From NCBI RefSeq assembly GCF_000761485.1, contig NZ_JPMX01000021.1, positions 38,721 through 102,720 on the forward strand: a stretch of DNA of 64,000 bases, read 5' to 3'. Position numbers and translations under genes: made by a program. Positions within the stretch are counted from its first letter, which is position 1; every line of letters starts with the position of its first letter. Source of the DNA: Modestobacter caceresii (GTDB lineage Bacteria; Actinomycetota; Actinomycetes; Mycobacteriales; Geodermatophilaceae). The notes beneath the pieces were generated by a model. The model was not told the origin of the DNA. It searched no databases and worked only from the letters and a program-made list of their open reading frames with translations. Positions 1 to 8,482 of this stretch are shown piece by piece.

Positions 1-198
1 GCCGCGGCGACCATGGTGGACGTGCTGGCGGCGAGCTTCCCGGGGCGGACGGCGGCGTGGGGGCCCCGGCTCAGCGAGCTGGCCCCGTCGGCGGACACCG
101 TGCACAGCTGGGACGCCGCCCAGCTCGCGGCGAACGTGGACCACGCCCGCGCCGTCCTGCAGCTGACCCCGGTCCGGCCCGGAGAGGACACCGCATGA
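1..198 (+). CDS. C-terminal end of an unrecognised protein
   Basis: The frame is open from the first base of the window, so only about 65 C-terminal residues are visible, ending at TGA 196-198. The visible part has an Ala/Leu-rich helical look and no motif that I recognise. Its stop overlaps the ATG of the next gene by four bases (ATGA at 195-198), so it is probably in one operon with the FAD-linked dehydrogenase. Function cannot be given from this fragment. An internal ATG at 13 is available, but an upstream start is more likely because the frame is open to the edge. Confidence 0.6.
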   Translation, partial: AAATMVDVLAASFPGRTAAWGPRLSELAPSADTVHSWDAAQLAANVDHARAVLQLTPVRPGEDTA

Positions 199-1628
199 CC
201 ACGCCGGATGCCCTCCCGGCCCTGCTCGCGGCGCTGCACGACGCCGTCGGCCCGGCCGGCCTGGTCACCGACCCCGACCAGGTGCGCAGCCACCTGACCG
301 ACTGGCGCGGCGCGTACTCCGGCGAAGCCGCAGCGGTGGTCCGTCCTGCCAGCACCGACGAGGTCGCCGCGGTGGTCCGGCTGTGCCGGGGCGCCGGGGT
401 CGGCGTGGTCCCGCAGGGCGGCAACACCGGCCTGTGCGGCGGCGCGGTGCCGGACGCCTCGGGTCGCCAGGTGGTGCTGTCGCTGACCCGGATGCGCCGG
501 ATCCGGGAGCTCGACCCGGCCAACCAGACGATCACCGTGGAGGCCGGCGTGGTGCTGCAGTCGGTGCAGGAGGCCGCTGCGGCCGCCGACCGGCTGTTCC
601 CGCTGTCGCTGGGCGCGGAGGGCAGCTGCACGATCGGTGGCAACCTGGCCACCAACGCCGGCGGCACGGCGGTGCTCCGCTACGGCACCATGCGCGACCT
701 GGTGCTGGGTCTGGAGGTGGTCCTCGCCGACGGGCGGACGTGGCACGGCCTCCGAGGTCTGCGCAAGGACAACACCGGCTACGACCTCAAGCACCTGTTC
801 GTCGGAGCCGAGGGCACGCTCGGCATCATCACCGCCGCGGTGCTCAAGCTGTTCCCAGCCGTCCGCAGCCGGGCCACCGCCTGGGTGGCGCTGCCCGGGC
901 CGGCGGCCGCGGTGGAGCTGATCGAGGTGGTGCGCGCGTTGGCCGGGGACCGGCTGACCGGCTTCGAGGTGATGAGCCGGCAGAGCGTGGAGTTCGTGCT
1001 CGCGCACGCGGCCGGTGCCCGCGACCCGTTCGCCGAGGCGCACCCCTGGTACGCGCTGGTCGAGCTCAGCGACACCCTGCCCGACGCCGGGCTGGGCGAG
1101 GTGGTGGAGACCGCGCTGGGCGAGGCGTTCGAGCGGGACCTCGCGCTGGACGCCGTCATCGCCTCGGGGTCGGCGCAGGTGGCCGCGCTGTGGGCGCTGC
1201 GCGAGGGGATCTCCGAGGCGCAGAACCGGGAGGGCCCCAGCCTCAAGCACGACGTCACCGTGCCGGTCAGCCGCATCCCGGCGTTCGTCGAGCAGACCGA
1301 CCGCGCGCTGGCCGCCGCCGTCCCCGGCATCCGGGTGGTCGCCTACGGGCACGTCGGCGACGGCAACCTGCACTACAACCTGAGCAAGCCGGCGGACAGC
1401 GACGACGCGGCGTTCCGCGCCCGGGCCGACGAGCTGGCCCGCGTCGTCTACGACTCCACCGTCTCCTTCGCCGGCAGCATCAGCGCCGAGCACGGCGTCG
1501 GGGTGGCCAAGCGGGACCTGCTCACCGACTACGAGGACCCGCTGGAACTGGAGTTGATGCGCGGGGTCAAGGCGCTGCTCGACCCGGCGGGGCTGATGAA
1601 CCCAGGGAAGGTGCTGCCGGCGGGTTGA
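195..1628 (+). CDS. FAD-linked oxidase, D-lactate / D-2-hydroxyglutarate dehydrogenase family
   Basis: This 477-residue protein should oxidise a D-2-hydroxyacid to the 2-oxoacid with bound FAD, passing electrons to a quinone, ETF or cytochrome. The N-terminal half is a VAO-type FAD domain: PQGGNTGL at residues 73-80 is the pyrophosphate-binding loop, and GSCTIGGNLATNAGG follows near 143-157. The C-terminal half is the FAD-oxidase C domain, with HVGDGNLH at 386-393 (substrate and metal binding in this family) and EHGVG at 432-436. Length is normal for single-polypeptide members. The ATG at 195 overlaps the upstream stop and opens the conserved part. No signal peptide is visible. Which 2-hydroxyacid is used cannot be told from the sequence. 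Confidence 0.9.
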   Translation: MTTPDALPALLAALHDAVGPAGLVTDPDQVRSHLTDWRGAYSGEAAAVVRPASTDEVAAVVRLCRGAGVGVVPQGGNTGLCGGAVPDASGRQVVLSLTRMRRIRELDPANQTITVEAGVVLQSVQEAAAAADRLFPLSLGAEGSCTIGGNLATNAGGTAVLRYGTMRDLVLGLEVVLADGRTWHGLRGLRKDNTGYDLKHLFVGAEGTLGIITAAVLKLFPAVRSRATAWVALPGPAAAVELIEVVRALAGDRLTGFEVMSRQSVEFVLAHAAGARDPFAEAHPWYALVELSDTLPDAGLGEVVETALGEAFERDLALDAVIASGSAQVAALWALREGISEAQNREGPSLKHDVTVPVSRIPAFVEQTDRALAAAVPGIRVVAYGHVGDGNLHYNLSKPADSDDAAFRARADELARVVYDSTVSFAGSISAEHGVGVAKRDLLTDYEDPLELELMRGVKALLDPAGLMNPGKVLPAG

Positions 1629-1640
1629 GCGGACGCGGTC

Positions 1641-2279
1641 ATGGACACCGCAGCAGGGGTGACGACACCCCTGCGGTTCGACGGCTGGATCCTCGGGACC
1701 GGCACCACCTCGGGCACCCGGATCGTGCTCGGGCACTGGCCGTCCTCGCCGCTGGGGGCGTTCTCCGACGTCATGGTGCAGCGGCCGGACGGGCACCGGG
1801 TGCTGCTCGCGCCGAGCGGGCAGGTGGCCGACTTCGTCGGGTCGACCTACTCCTTCGACGAGGTGCGGCTGGTGGACGTGGCGGTGACCCGGAACGGCGC
1901 GACGTGGACGGTGCGCGCCGGCCCGCTGGCGATGTCGGTCCGCGTGGGCCGCCGTCCCGTGCTGGGCCGGCTGCTGCGTGCGGTGCCCGCGCCGCTGGCC
2001 CGGCGGCCCGGCTGGGTCGGGCTGCTCGACCGGCCGGCCCGGCTGCTGACCGGGCTGCGCACCACCGGTTCGGCCGGCAACGGGCGCACCGAGTGGTACG
2101 GCGTGCAGGACCTGCACACCGTGGCCTCGGTCGACGCGACGTGGGACGGCGAGCCGCTGGGCGCGGTGTCGCCGGTGCGGCCGCCGGTCACCTTCGGGTT
2201 CGGCTCGGTGCCGCCGCGACCGTCGGTGGTGCGGGTGACGACGACGGTGCAGCTGCCCGGACCGCAGGTCAGCCGATGA
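1641..2279 (+). CDS. Conserved hypothetical protein, 212 aa
   Basis: I do not recognise this family. The protein is rich in beta-type segments (DGWILGTGTTSGTRIVLGHW near the start, STYSFDEVRLVDVAVTRNG in the middle, VTFGFGSV near the end) and a basic central stretch around residues 100-145, with no clear membrane helix or signal peptide. It starts at ATG 1641, 12 bases after the dehydrogenase stop, so it is probably co-transcribed with it. Its last 11 bases overlap the end of the convergent YciI gene. Codon use matches its neighbours, so the frame is probably real, but no function can be proposed. Confidence 0.7.
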   Translation: MDTAAGVTTPLRFDGWILGTGTTSGTRIVLGHWPSSPLGAFSDVMVQRPDGHRVLLAPSGQVADFVGSTYSFDEVRLVDVAVTRNGATWTVRAGPLAMSVRVGRRPVLGRLLRAVPAPLARRPGWVGLLDRPARLLTGLRTTGSAGNGRTEWYGVQDLHTVASVDATWDGEPLGAVSPVRPPVTFGFGSVPPRPSVVRVTTTVQLPGPQVSR

Positions 2280-2538
2280 CCACGTTCCAGGGCCGGATGG
2301 TCCACCCGGTCACCAGCCCGTGCACGACGTAGGGGTCGGCCTCGACGAACCGCTCGACGACCTCCCGGGACGCGGTCCACACCAGCAGCGCCCGGTCGTA
2401 GGGGTCCGGCAGCGCGCCGGCGAGCAGCAGCTCACCCCGCTCGTGGGCAGCCCGGGCCAGGCCGAGGTGGTCCTCCCGCAGGGCCGTTCGGCGCTCCAGG
2501 TAGTCCTCGGCCAGCGTGTACTCCAGCAGCAGGTGCAT
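2269..2538 (-). CDS. YciI family protein
   Basis: This 89-residue protein is a dimeric alpha/beta barrel-type YCII domain. The N-terminus MHLLLEYTL, the middle stretch LAGALPDP and the C-terminal EADPYVVHGLVTGWTIRPWNVV are typical of the family. Members are small cytoplasmic proteins; some bind small molecules or have dehydrochlorinase-like activity, and most are uncharacterised. The ATG (CAT at 2536-2538) starts directly at the first beta strand. The gene is divergent from the zinc dehydrogenase at 2623 and ends in an 11-bp convergent overlap with the gene on its left. Confidence 0.85.
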   Translation of the reverse strand: MHLLLEYTLAEDYLERRTALREDHLGLARAAHERGELLLAGALPDPYDRALLVWTASREVVERFVEADPYVVHGLVTGWTIRPWNVVIG

Positions 2539-2622
2539 GCCCGCCACCCTCACACACCCGGCGGCGGTTGCCGGAGCCGTGCACGGGGAACCCCGGGCGG
2601 ACGAGCCGTTCCAGGAGGCACC

Positions 2623-3771
2623 ATGCGCGCGATGACCTACCGAGGCCCCTACAAGCTGCGGGTCGAGGAGAAGGACCGGCCGCGGATCGAGCACCCGAAC
2701 GACGCGATCGTCCGGGTGACACTGGCCGCGATCTGCGGTTCCGACCTGCACCTCTACCACGGGTTGATGCCGGACACCCGGGTCGGCCACACCTTCGGCC
2801 ACGAGTTCATCGGCATCGTCGACGAGGTGGGCCCGTCGGTGCAGCACCTGCAGGTCGGCGACCGGGTGATGGTGCCGTTCAACGTCTTCTGCGGCTCGTG
2901 CTGGTTCTGCGCCCGCGGCCTCTACTCCAACTGCCACAACGTGAACCCGAACGCGACCGCGGTCGGCGGCATCTACGGCTACTCGCACACCACCGGCGGC
3001 TACGACGGCGGCCAGGCGGAGTACGTGCGGGTGCCCTTCGCCGACGTCGGGCCGGTGCAGATCCCCGACTGGATGCACGACGAGGACGCCGTCCTGCTCA
3101 CCGACGCCGCCGCCACCGGCTACTTCGGCGCCCAGCTCGGCGAGATCGTCGAGGGCGACACCGTGGTGGTCCTGGGCGCCGGGCCGGTGGGCTTGATCGC
3201 CGCCCAGTCCTCGTGGCTGATGGGCGCCGGCCGGGTCATCGTCGTCGACCACCTCACCGAGCGGCTGGCGAAGGCCCGGGAGATGGCCCACGCCGAGACG
3301 CTGGACTACGACGAGCTGGACGACGTCGTGGTCGAGCTGAAGCAGCAGACCGACTTCCTCGGCGCCGACGTCGTCATCGACGCGGTGGGCGCGGAGGCCG
3401 ACGGCAACGCCCTCCAGCAGTTCACCGGGCCGAAGCTCAAGCTCCAGGGCGGGTCGGCCACCGCGCTGAACTGGGCGATCGACGCCGCACGCAAGGGCGG
3501 CACCATCGCGGTGGTGGGCGCCTACGGCCCGATCCCGAACGCGGTCAAGTTCGGCGACGCGATGAACAAGGGCCTCACCCTGCGGATGAACCAGACCCCG
3601 GTGAAGCGGCAGTGGCCACGGATGTTCGAGCACGTGCTCAACGGACACCTGACCCCGCGGCAGATGGTCACCCACCGGTTCCCGCTGGAGGACATCGCCG
3701 AGGCGTACCACGTCTTCTCCGCCAAGCTCGACGGCTGCATCAAGCCGCTCGTCGTGCCGAACGCGACCTGA
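2623..3771 (+). CDS. Zinc-dependent alcohol dehydrogenase (MDR family)
   Basis: A 382-residue medium-chain dehydrogenase/reductase oxidising an alcohol or reducing an aldehyde with NAD(P). The catalytic zinc ligands are visible as Cys38 in ICGSDLH and His60-Glu61 in GHEF. The structural zinc lobe is Cys90, Cys93, Cys96 and Cys104. A Rossmann motif GAGPVGLIA lies in the second half. The extended lobe after the structural zinc (NPNATAVGGIYGYSHTTGGYDGGQAEYVRVP) resembles glutathione-dependent formaldehyde or threonine dehydrogenase-like members. AGGAGG at 2613-2618 sits four bases before the ATG and decides the start. The next gene follows after 13 bases. Substrate is unknown. Confidence 0.93.
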   Translation: MRAMTYRGPYKLRVEEKDRPRIEHPNDAIVRVTLAAICGSDLHLYHGLMPDTRVGHTFGHEFIGIVDEVGPSVQHLQVGDRVMVPFNVFCGSCWFCARGLYSNCHNVNPNATAVGGIYGYSHTTGGYDGGQAEYVRVPFADVGPVQIPDWMHDEDAVLLTDAAATGYFGAQLGEIVEGDTVVVLGAGPVGLIAAQSSWLMGAGRVIVVDHLTERLAKAREMAHAETLDYDELDDVVVELKQQTDFLGADVVIDAVGAEADGNALQQFTGPKLKLQGGSATALNWAIDAARKGGTIAVVGAYGPIPNAVKFGDAMNKGLTLRMNQTPVKRQWPRMFEHVLNGHLTPRQMVTHRFPLEDIAEAYHVFSAKLDGCIKPLVVPNAT

Positions 3772-3784
3772 GGGAGCGACCACG

Positions 3785-4366
3785 ATGACCGAGCCCGACA
3801 TCCCCAGCGCCTACGTCCGCGACAAGCGCACCGCGCCCCCCAGCCGGGAGGAGCTGCGGGCCCGCATCCCCGGCTGGGGCGTCGACCTCGACCCCGCCGA
3901 CCGGCCGTCGTCCCCGAAGCTGCAGTACCCCGCCCAGACCGGCGCCCACTGGGACTTCCCGGACCGGCAGCCGGGGTCGGCAGGGCGGGAGCGCTCCATC
4001 GAGCACGCGTTCGTGACCCCGGTGTTCGGCACCGCCCAGCCGCTGCACGGCCCGTCCGGGGCGATCCGGCGGCTGGCCTACCAGCGGTTCAGCGAGGCAC
4101 GGCTGGCGCACTGGCTGCTGCTGGTCGCCGGTGACCGGGTCGACGCCTGGGGCAGCCACCTGCAGTCCTTCGGCTCCACCCGACCCGACGTGCCGGCGAC
4201 CGGGGTGCGCACCGAGGCGTCGCACGGCGGCCTCCGCTCCCGTGCCGGCCGCTCCGACCGGCGCCACCACGTGGTGGACCCGCTGCTGGTGGCCGGCCCG
4301 TGGGTGGCCGCGGCCGGCGTCGGTGCGGTGGCCGTCCGACGGCTGGCCCGGGCGTTGCGCCGCTGA
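3785..4366 (+). CDS. Hypothetical protein with C-terminal membrane segment, 193 aa
   Basis: Not a family I can name. The N-terminal ~60 residues are polar and proline-rich (PPSREELRARIPGWGVDLDPADRPS). A middle segment is basic and helical (AIRRLAYQRFSEARLAHWLLLVAGDRVDAW). Near the C-terminus LLVAGPWVAAAGVGAVAV could be one membrane helix followed by a basic tail. It starts 13 bases after the alcohol dehydrogenase, with GGGAG at about 3772-3776 as ribosome site, so it is probably in that operon and may anchor or assist the enzyme; that role is inference from position only. Confidence 0.65.
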   Translation: MTEPDIPSAYVRDKRTAPPSREELRARIPGWGVDLDPADRPSSPKLQYPAQTGAHWDFPDRQPGSAGRERSIEHAFVTPVFGTAQPLHGPSGAIRRLAYQRFSEARLAHWLLLVAGDRVDAWGSHLQSFGSTRPDVPATGVRTEASHGGLRSRAGRSDRRHHVVDPLLVAGPWVAAAGVGAVAVRRLARALRR

Positions 4367-4844
4367 CCCGCCCGACGGGCGCGGACGCTGAGGCCGCGCC
4401 GCTCACGTGGTCGACGGTTCAGATCGACCGGGTGGTCCCGGCGCGATCGCGATGGGCGCCGTCGACCGTGGGCCAGAACCAGAGCGACGCTCGGACCTGC
4501 TGACCGGTGGGAGTCCGGACGGCTCTCATGGACGCTCCGTCGTGTCGACGCTCAGCCGCCGCTGCCTCGACGTCTGACCGGGAGCATGTCAGCGCGCCCA
4601 CCGTGCCGGGCCAGGGGCCTCGGCGCGCCAACGGTTGCAGGCGTGCAACCACGCTGTGAGGGTGGGCGGAGTTGCCCGGCCCCAGAGAGCACACGGTGGG
4701 CAGGAAGCGCGCTGAGCAGCGGCGCGCGCGGGGACGTCGTCCCGGATCGGCTTCGACGATGAGGCGGTGGCTGAGGCCGGGCACGGCTCGGTGGGCCGGG
4801 CGACGAGCACCGCAGACAGCCGGATTTCCATCAGGAGGCATGGC
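4367..4844 (+). other. 478-base intergenic control region upstream of the molybdoenzyme operon
   Basis: No open frame here has a credible start, ribosome site and codon pattern, so the stretch looks non-coding. It is slightly less GC-rich than the genes on either side. It contains one perfect inverted repeat (4633-4650) about 195 bases before the molybdoenzyme start, and ends in the ribosome site AGGAGG at 4833-4838. I see no convincing TTGAC/TANNNT pair. Its length suggests a regulated promoter with a long leader. Confidence 0.5.
4633..4650. promoter_or_regulatory. Perfect 7-4-7 palindrome, candidate operator
   Basis: GGTTGCA, spacer GGCG, then TGCAACC: both 7-base arms match exactly. It lies in the long non-coding stretch before the molybdoenzyme operon. 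There is no T-run after it, which argues against a simple terminator, and its size suits a dimeric helix-turn-helix repressor. No regulator gene is adjacent. Confidence 0.45.
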
Positions 4845-7307
4845 ATGCAGACCGACCGCATCGCAGAACCGTGGGGCACCCGGACGCCGTACGGGCCGGG
4901 GGAGGCGTGGCCCACCCGGGTCGACACCCACCTGGCCGACGGGGTCGCCCCCGAGGACGTCGACCGCTGGGTCCAGTCGGCGACGATCCTGCACTCCAAC
5001 GGCGACGGCCTGGACATCGCGGTCAAGGACGGCGAGATCGTCGGGGTCCGTGGTCGGGAGGTCGACCGGGTCAACCACGGCCGGCTCGGGCCCAAGGACC
5101 TCTTCGGCTGGCAGGCCAACAAGTCACCGGACCGGTTGACCAAGCCGCTGATCCGGCGCAACGGGAAGCTGGTGGAGACGGACTGGGACACCGCGATGGA
5201 CGCGGTGGTCAACCGGACCAAGGAGCTGCTGGACGAGCAGGGCCCCAGCGCGATCAGCTTCTACACCACCGGGCAGCTGTTCCTGGAGGAGTACTACACC
5301 ATGGGGCTCATCGCCCACGGTGGCATCGGCACCAACCACGTCGACGGCAACACCCGGCTGTGCACCGCGACGGCGGCCGCGGCGCTCAAGGAGTCCTTCG
5401 GCTGCGACGGGCAGCCCGGTTCCTACACCGACATCGACCACGCCGACGTCATCGCGCTCTACGGCCACAACATGGCCGAGACCCAGACGGTGCTGTGGAC
5501 CCGGGTCCTGGACCGGCTGGCCGGGCCGAACCCGCCGAAGGTCATCTGCGTCGACCCGCGGATGACGCCGGTCGCGCGCGAGGCCACCATCCACCTGGCG
5601 CCCCGGCCGGGCACCAACGTGATGCTGATGAACGCCCTGCTGCACGAGATCATCGCCAACGGCTGGGTGGATTCCGACTACGTCCAGGCGCACGCGGTGG
5701 GCTTCGCGGAGCTGGAGAAGCGCGTGGCGGACTACCCGCCGGAGGTCGCCGCGGAGGTCTGCGACGTGCCGGCCGAGCAGATCCGGGAGGCCGCCCGGGT
5801 CCTCGGCCAGGCGGAGCGGCTGCTCTCGACCGTGCTGCAGGGCTTCTACCAGTCGCACCAGGCCTCGGCCGCTGCCGTGCAGGTCAACAACGTCAACATC
5901 ATCCGCGGCATGCTGGGCAAGCCCGGCTGCGGGGTGCTGCAGATGAACGGCCAGCCGACGGCGGAGAACACCCGCGAGTGCGGTGCCGACGGCGACCTGC
6001 CGGCCTTCCGTAACTGGTCGAACGACGAGCACGTGAAGGACCTCGCGAAGGTCTGGAACCTCGACCCGATGCAGATCCCGCACTGGTCGCCGCCCACCCA
6101 CGCCATGCAGATGTTCCGCTACGCCGAGGAGGGCTCCATCCGGTTCATGTGGGTGCAGGCCACCAACCCGGCGGTCTCCCTGCCCGAGCTGGGTCGGATC
6201 CGGGAGATCCTGGCCCAGGAGCGCCTCTTCCTCGTGGTGCAGGACATCTTCCTGTCCGAGACCGCGCAGCTGGCCGACGTGGTGCTGCCGGCGGCCACCT
6301 GGGGGGAGAAGACCGGCACCTTCACCAACGTCGACCGCACCGTGCACCTGTCGGAGAAGGCGGTCGAGCCGCCCGGCGAGGCGCGGCCGGACCTGGACAT
6401 CTTCATCGACTTCTCCCGGCGGATGGGCCTGCAGGACAAGGACGGCCAGCCGCTGGTGAAGTGGGACGACCCGGAGGGCGCGTTCGAGGGCTGGAAGGAC
6501 TGCACCCGCGGGCGGCCGTGCGACTACACCGGCCTGAGCTACGAGAAGCTCCGCGGCGGCAGTGGCATCCAGTGGCCGTGCAACGCGGAGAACCCCGACG
6601 GCACCGAGCGCATCTACGTCGACGGCCAGTTCTGGGCAGCACCCGACTACTGCGAGAGCTACGGCCGGGACCTGGTCACCGGCGCGCCGCTGTCACCGGT
6701 CGAGTACAAGGCGCTGAACCCCACCGGCAAGGCGGTCCTGAAGGCGGTCGAGTACCTGCCGCCGCACGAGATCGTCAGCCAGGAGTTCCCCTTCCAGCTG
6801 ATCACCGGGCGCACCCTCTACCACTTCCACACCCGGACCAAGACCGCCCGGGCGCCGCAGCTGCAGAAGGCGGCGCCGGAGGTGTGGGTCGAGCTGTCGG
6901 CCAGTGACGCCGCCGACCGTGGCTTCACCGAGGGCGACCTGCTGGAGATCAGCACCCCCCGCGGCCGGGTGGAGGCCCGGCTGCGGATCAGCGGAATCCG
7001 GCCCGGCGTGGCGTTCCTGCCGTTCCACTACGGCTACTGGGACTCACCGTCGGGCCACGAGCCGGGCGGCAAGCGGGGTCGGGCGGCCAACGAGTTGACG
7101 CTCACCGACTGGGATCCCGTGTCCAAACAGCCGATCTTCAAGACCGCTGCGGCGGCGGTCCGCCGGTTGTCGAAGGGCAAGGGGAGCCCGTCCCTGGCAC
7201 CCACGACCACGGGATCGCGGCCGGTGACGGCCGACGTGCCGCCCACCACCGGCGGGCCCGCCGCCGCCGTCACCGAGCAGATGGCCGCGACCGGAGGTGT
7301 GAAGTGA
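4845..7307 (+). CDS. Molybdopterin oxidoreductase lacking the N-terminal Fe-S cysteines
   Basis: This 820-residue protein belongs to the DMSO reductase / formate dehydrogenase / assimilatory nitrate reductase superfamily binding a bis-pterin Mo (or W) cofactor. Family landmarks are clear: VKDGEIVGVRG and PDRLTKPLIRR near residues 50-105, NTRLCTATAA with Cys173 as the probable metal ligand, PRMTPVAREA, TFTNVDRTVHLSE, and the C-terminal molydop-binding domain (LITGRTLYHFHTRTKTARAP). Oddly, the four cysteines that hold the N-terminal [4Fe-4S] cluster are absent: the segment reads WVQSATILHSNGDG where CxxC...C is expected, and GPKDLFGW replaces the CVKG-type motif. No Tat signal is seen, so it is probably cytoplasmic. 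AGGAGG at 4833-4838 supports ATG 4845. Substrate and electron partner are unknown. Confidence 0.85.
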   Translation: MQTDRIAEPWGTRTPYGPGEAWPTRVDTHLADGVAPEDVDRWVQSATILHSNGDGLDIAVKDGEIVGVRGREVDRVNHGRLGPKDLFGWQANKSPDRLTKPLIRRNGKLVETDWDTAMDAVVNRTKELLDEQGPSAISFYTTGQLFLEEYYTMGLIAHGGIGTNHVDGNTRLCTATAAAALKESFGCDGQPGSYTDIDHADVIALYGHNMAETQTVLWTRVLDRLAGPNPPKVICVDPRMTPVAREATIHLAPRPGTNVMLMNALLHEIIANGWVDSDYVQAHAVGFAELEKRVADYPPEVAAEVCDVPAEQIREAARVLGQAERLLSTVLQGFYQSHQASAAAVQVNNVNIIRGMLGKPGCGVLQMNGQPTAENTRECGADGDLPAFRNWSNDEHVKDLAKVWNLDPMQIPHWSPPTHAMQMFRYAEEGSIRFMWVQATNPAVSLPELGRIREILAQERLFLVVQDIFLSETAQLADVVLPAATWGEKTGTFTNVDRTVHLSEKAVEPPGEARPDLDIFIDFSRRMGLQDKDGQPLVKWDDPEGAFEGWKDCTRGRPCDYTGLSYEKLRGGSGIQWPCNAENPDGTERIYVDGQFWAAPDYCESYGRDLVTGAPLSPVEYKALNPTGKAVLKAVEYLPPHEIVSQEFPFQLITGRTLYHFHTRTKTARAPQLQKAAPEVWVELSASDAADRGFTEGDLLEISTPRGRVEARLRISGIRPGVAFLPFHYGYWDSPSGHEPGGKRGRAANELTLTDWDPVSKQPIFKTAAAAVRRLSKGKGSPSLAPTTTGSRPVTADVPPTTGGPAAAVTEQMAATGGVK

Positions 7308-7786
7308 AGCTGGGACTCGCGATCGGGGAGCTGCACCGCTCGGAGAACCACCTCGCCGGCGCGCTGCTGGCGATGTCGGACCGGCACAAGGCCGACCACG
7401 AGATCTTCTACGTGGCGCGGGACATCGCCCGCTGGTCCCAGGACCACGTCCAGGCGCTGGCCGCGATCGGTCGGGACTACGACGTCGAGCTGGACGCGCA
7501 GCCGGAGGGCGACCCGAGCCTGCTGGCCAGCCTGCGGCAGAAGGCGTCGGACGCCGTGGGCCGCCGGCCCGAGCCGGGGCTGCTGCTCCTGGCCGACCTG
7601 CGGCACGTCTACCGGGAGGCATCCGGGGTGTCGCTGGACTGGGAGCTGCTGGCCCAGGCCGCCCAGGGAGCCAAGCAGGAGGAGCTCCTGGCACTCGCCC
7701 AGCGCTGTCACCCGGAGACGTTGCGCCAGGTGGGGTGGGCCAACGCGATGCTCAAGGTGGAGGCGACCCAGGTGCTGGTCAGCTGA
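7304..7786 (+). CDS. Small all-helical protein coupled to the molybdoenzyme
   Basis: A 160-residue protein that I do not recognise. It is predicted to be almost wholly helical, and its N-terminal half (GELHRSENHLAGALLAMSDRHKADHE...RWSQDHVQAL) has the spaced Glu/His pattern of four-helix-bundle or ferritin-like proteins, though no full diiron motif can be assigned. The GTG start overlaps the molybdoenzyme stop (GTGA) and has GGAGG at 7293-7297, so the two are translationally coupled. A dedicated chaperone or partner subunit for the molybdoenzyme is a reasonable inference; it is shorter than TorD-type chaperones and shows none of their motifs. Confidence 0.75.
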   Translation: MKLGLAIGELHRSENHLAGALLAMSDRHKADHEIFYVARDIARWSQDHVQALAAIGRDYDVELDAQPEGDPSLLASLRQKASDAVGRRPEPGLLLLADLRHVYREASGVSLDWELLAQAAQGAKQEELLALAQRCHPETLRQVGWANAMLKVEATQVLVS

Positions 7787-8454
7787 TGGCGCAGGAGGCA
7801 CCGGCGGCCCGGGTCGTGCTCCGTCCCCTGGCAACGCCCCTGCCGCTGGGCTTCCTCGCACTGGCGTTGGCCACGACGGTCTTCAGCGCCGTGCAGCTGG
7901 GCTGGGTGGAGCCGGACCAGGGGCGGATCGCGGCGATCACCGCCCTGGCGGCCACCGTCCCGCTGCAGCTGCTCGCCTCGGTCATGGGCTTCCTCACCCG
8001 TGACCCGGTGGCCGCCACCGGCATGGGCGTGCTCAGCGGCACCTGGGCGGTGGCCGGGTTCACCACGTACAGCCTCGCGCCGGGCACCACCAGCTCCGGG
8101 CTCGGTGTGCTGCTGGTGGTCGCCGGGATCGCGATGCTGGTGCCGGCGGCAGCGGCGGTCGGCAGCAAGGTGATGCCGGCCCTGGTGATGACCGTCGCCG
8201 CGACCCGGTTCGCCACCACGGGGGTCTACGAGATGACCGGCTCTGCCGACTGGGAGGCCGTGGCCGGTTGGGTCGGCATCCTGCTGGCCGCGGTGGCGTT
8301 CTACACCGCGCTGGCCCTCGAGCTGGAGGGGGCGCAGGAGAGCACGGTGCTCCCGGTGGGCCGGCGCGGTCCGGGCCGGTCCGCGATGGACGGCGAGGGA
8401 CCGCTGGAGCCGGCCGACCTGGCCGAGGAGGCCGGCGTCCGGCCGCAGCTGTGA
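7786..8454 (+). CDS. Six-helix membrane protein, GPR1/FUN34/YaaH-like
   Basis: This 222-residue protein has six predicted membrane helices between about residues 15 and 180, followed by an acidic cytoplasmic tail. The opening PLPLGFLALALATTVFSAVQ and the second and third segments (QLLASVMGFLTRDPVAATGMGVLSGTWAVAGF) resemble the acetate/succinate transporter family GPR1/FUN34/YaaH, which has six helices and similar length; the match is distant. The ATG shares a base with the previous stop (TGATG at 7784-7788), making it the third coupled gene of the molybdoenzyme operon. It may move the substrate or product of the enzyme. That is inference. Confidence 0.75.
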   Translation: MAQEAPAARVVLRPLATPLPLGFLALALATTVFSAVQLGWVEPDQGRIAAITALAATVPLQLLASVMGFLTRDPVAATGMGVLSGTWAVAGFTTYSLAPGTTSSGLGVLLVVAGIAMLVPAAAAVGSKVMPALVMTVAATRFATTGVYEMTGSADWEAVAGWVGILLAAVAFYTALALELEGAQESTVLPVGRRGPGRSAMDGEGPLEPADLAEEAGVRPQL

Positions 8455-8482
8455 CGCCGCCGGCCGGCGTGCCGCGGGCCGG

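Noticed and set aside
383..2332. 649-codon plus-strand open frame across the FAD oxidase and next gene
   Set aside because: Arg/Gly/Ala-rich frame shift of real genes; the reading frame of the FAD domain accounts for the sequence.
4367..4844. Small protein genes in the gap before the molybdoenzyme
   Set aside because: Several short frames exist, but none has a ribosome site, consistent codon pattern or recognisable motif.
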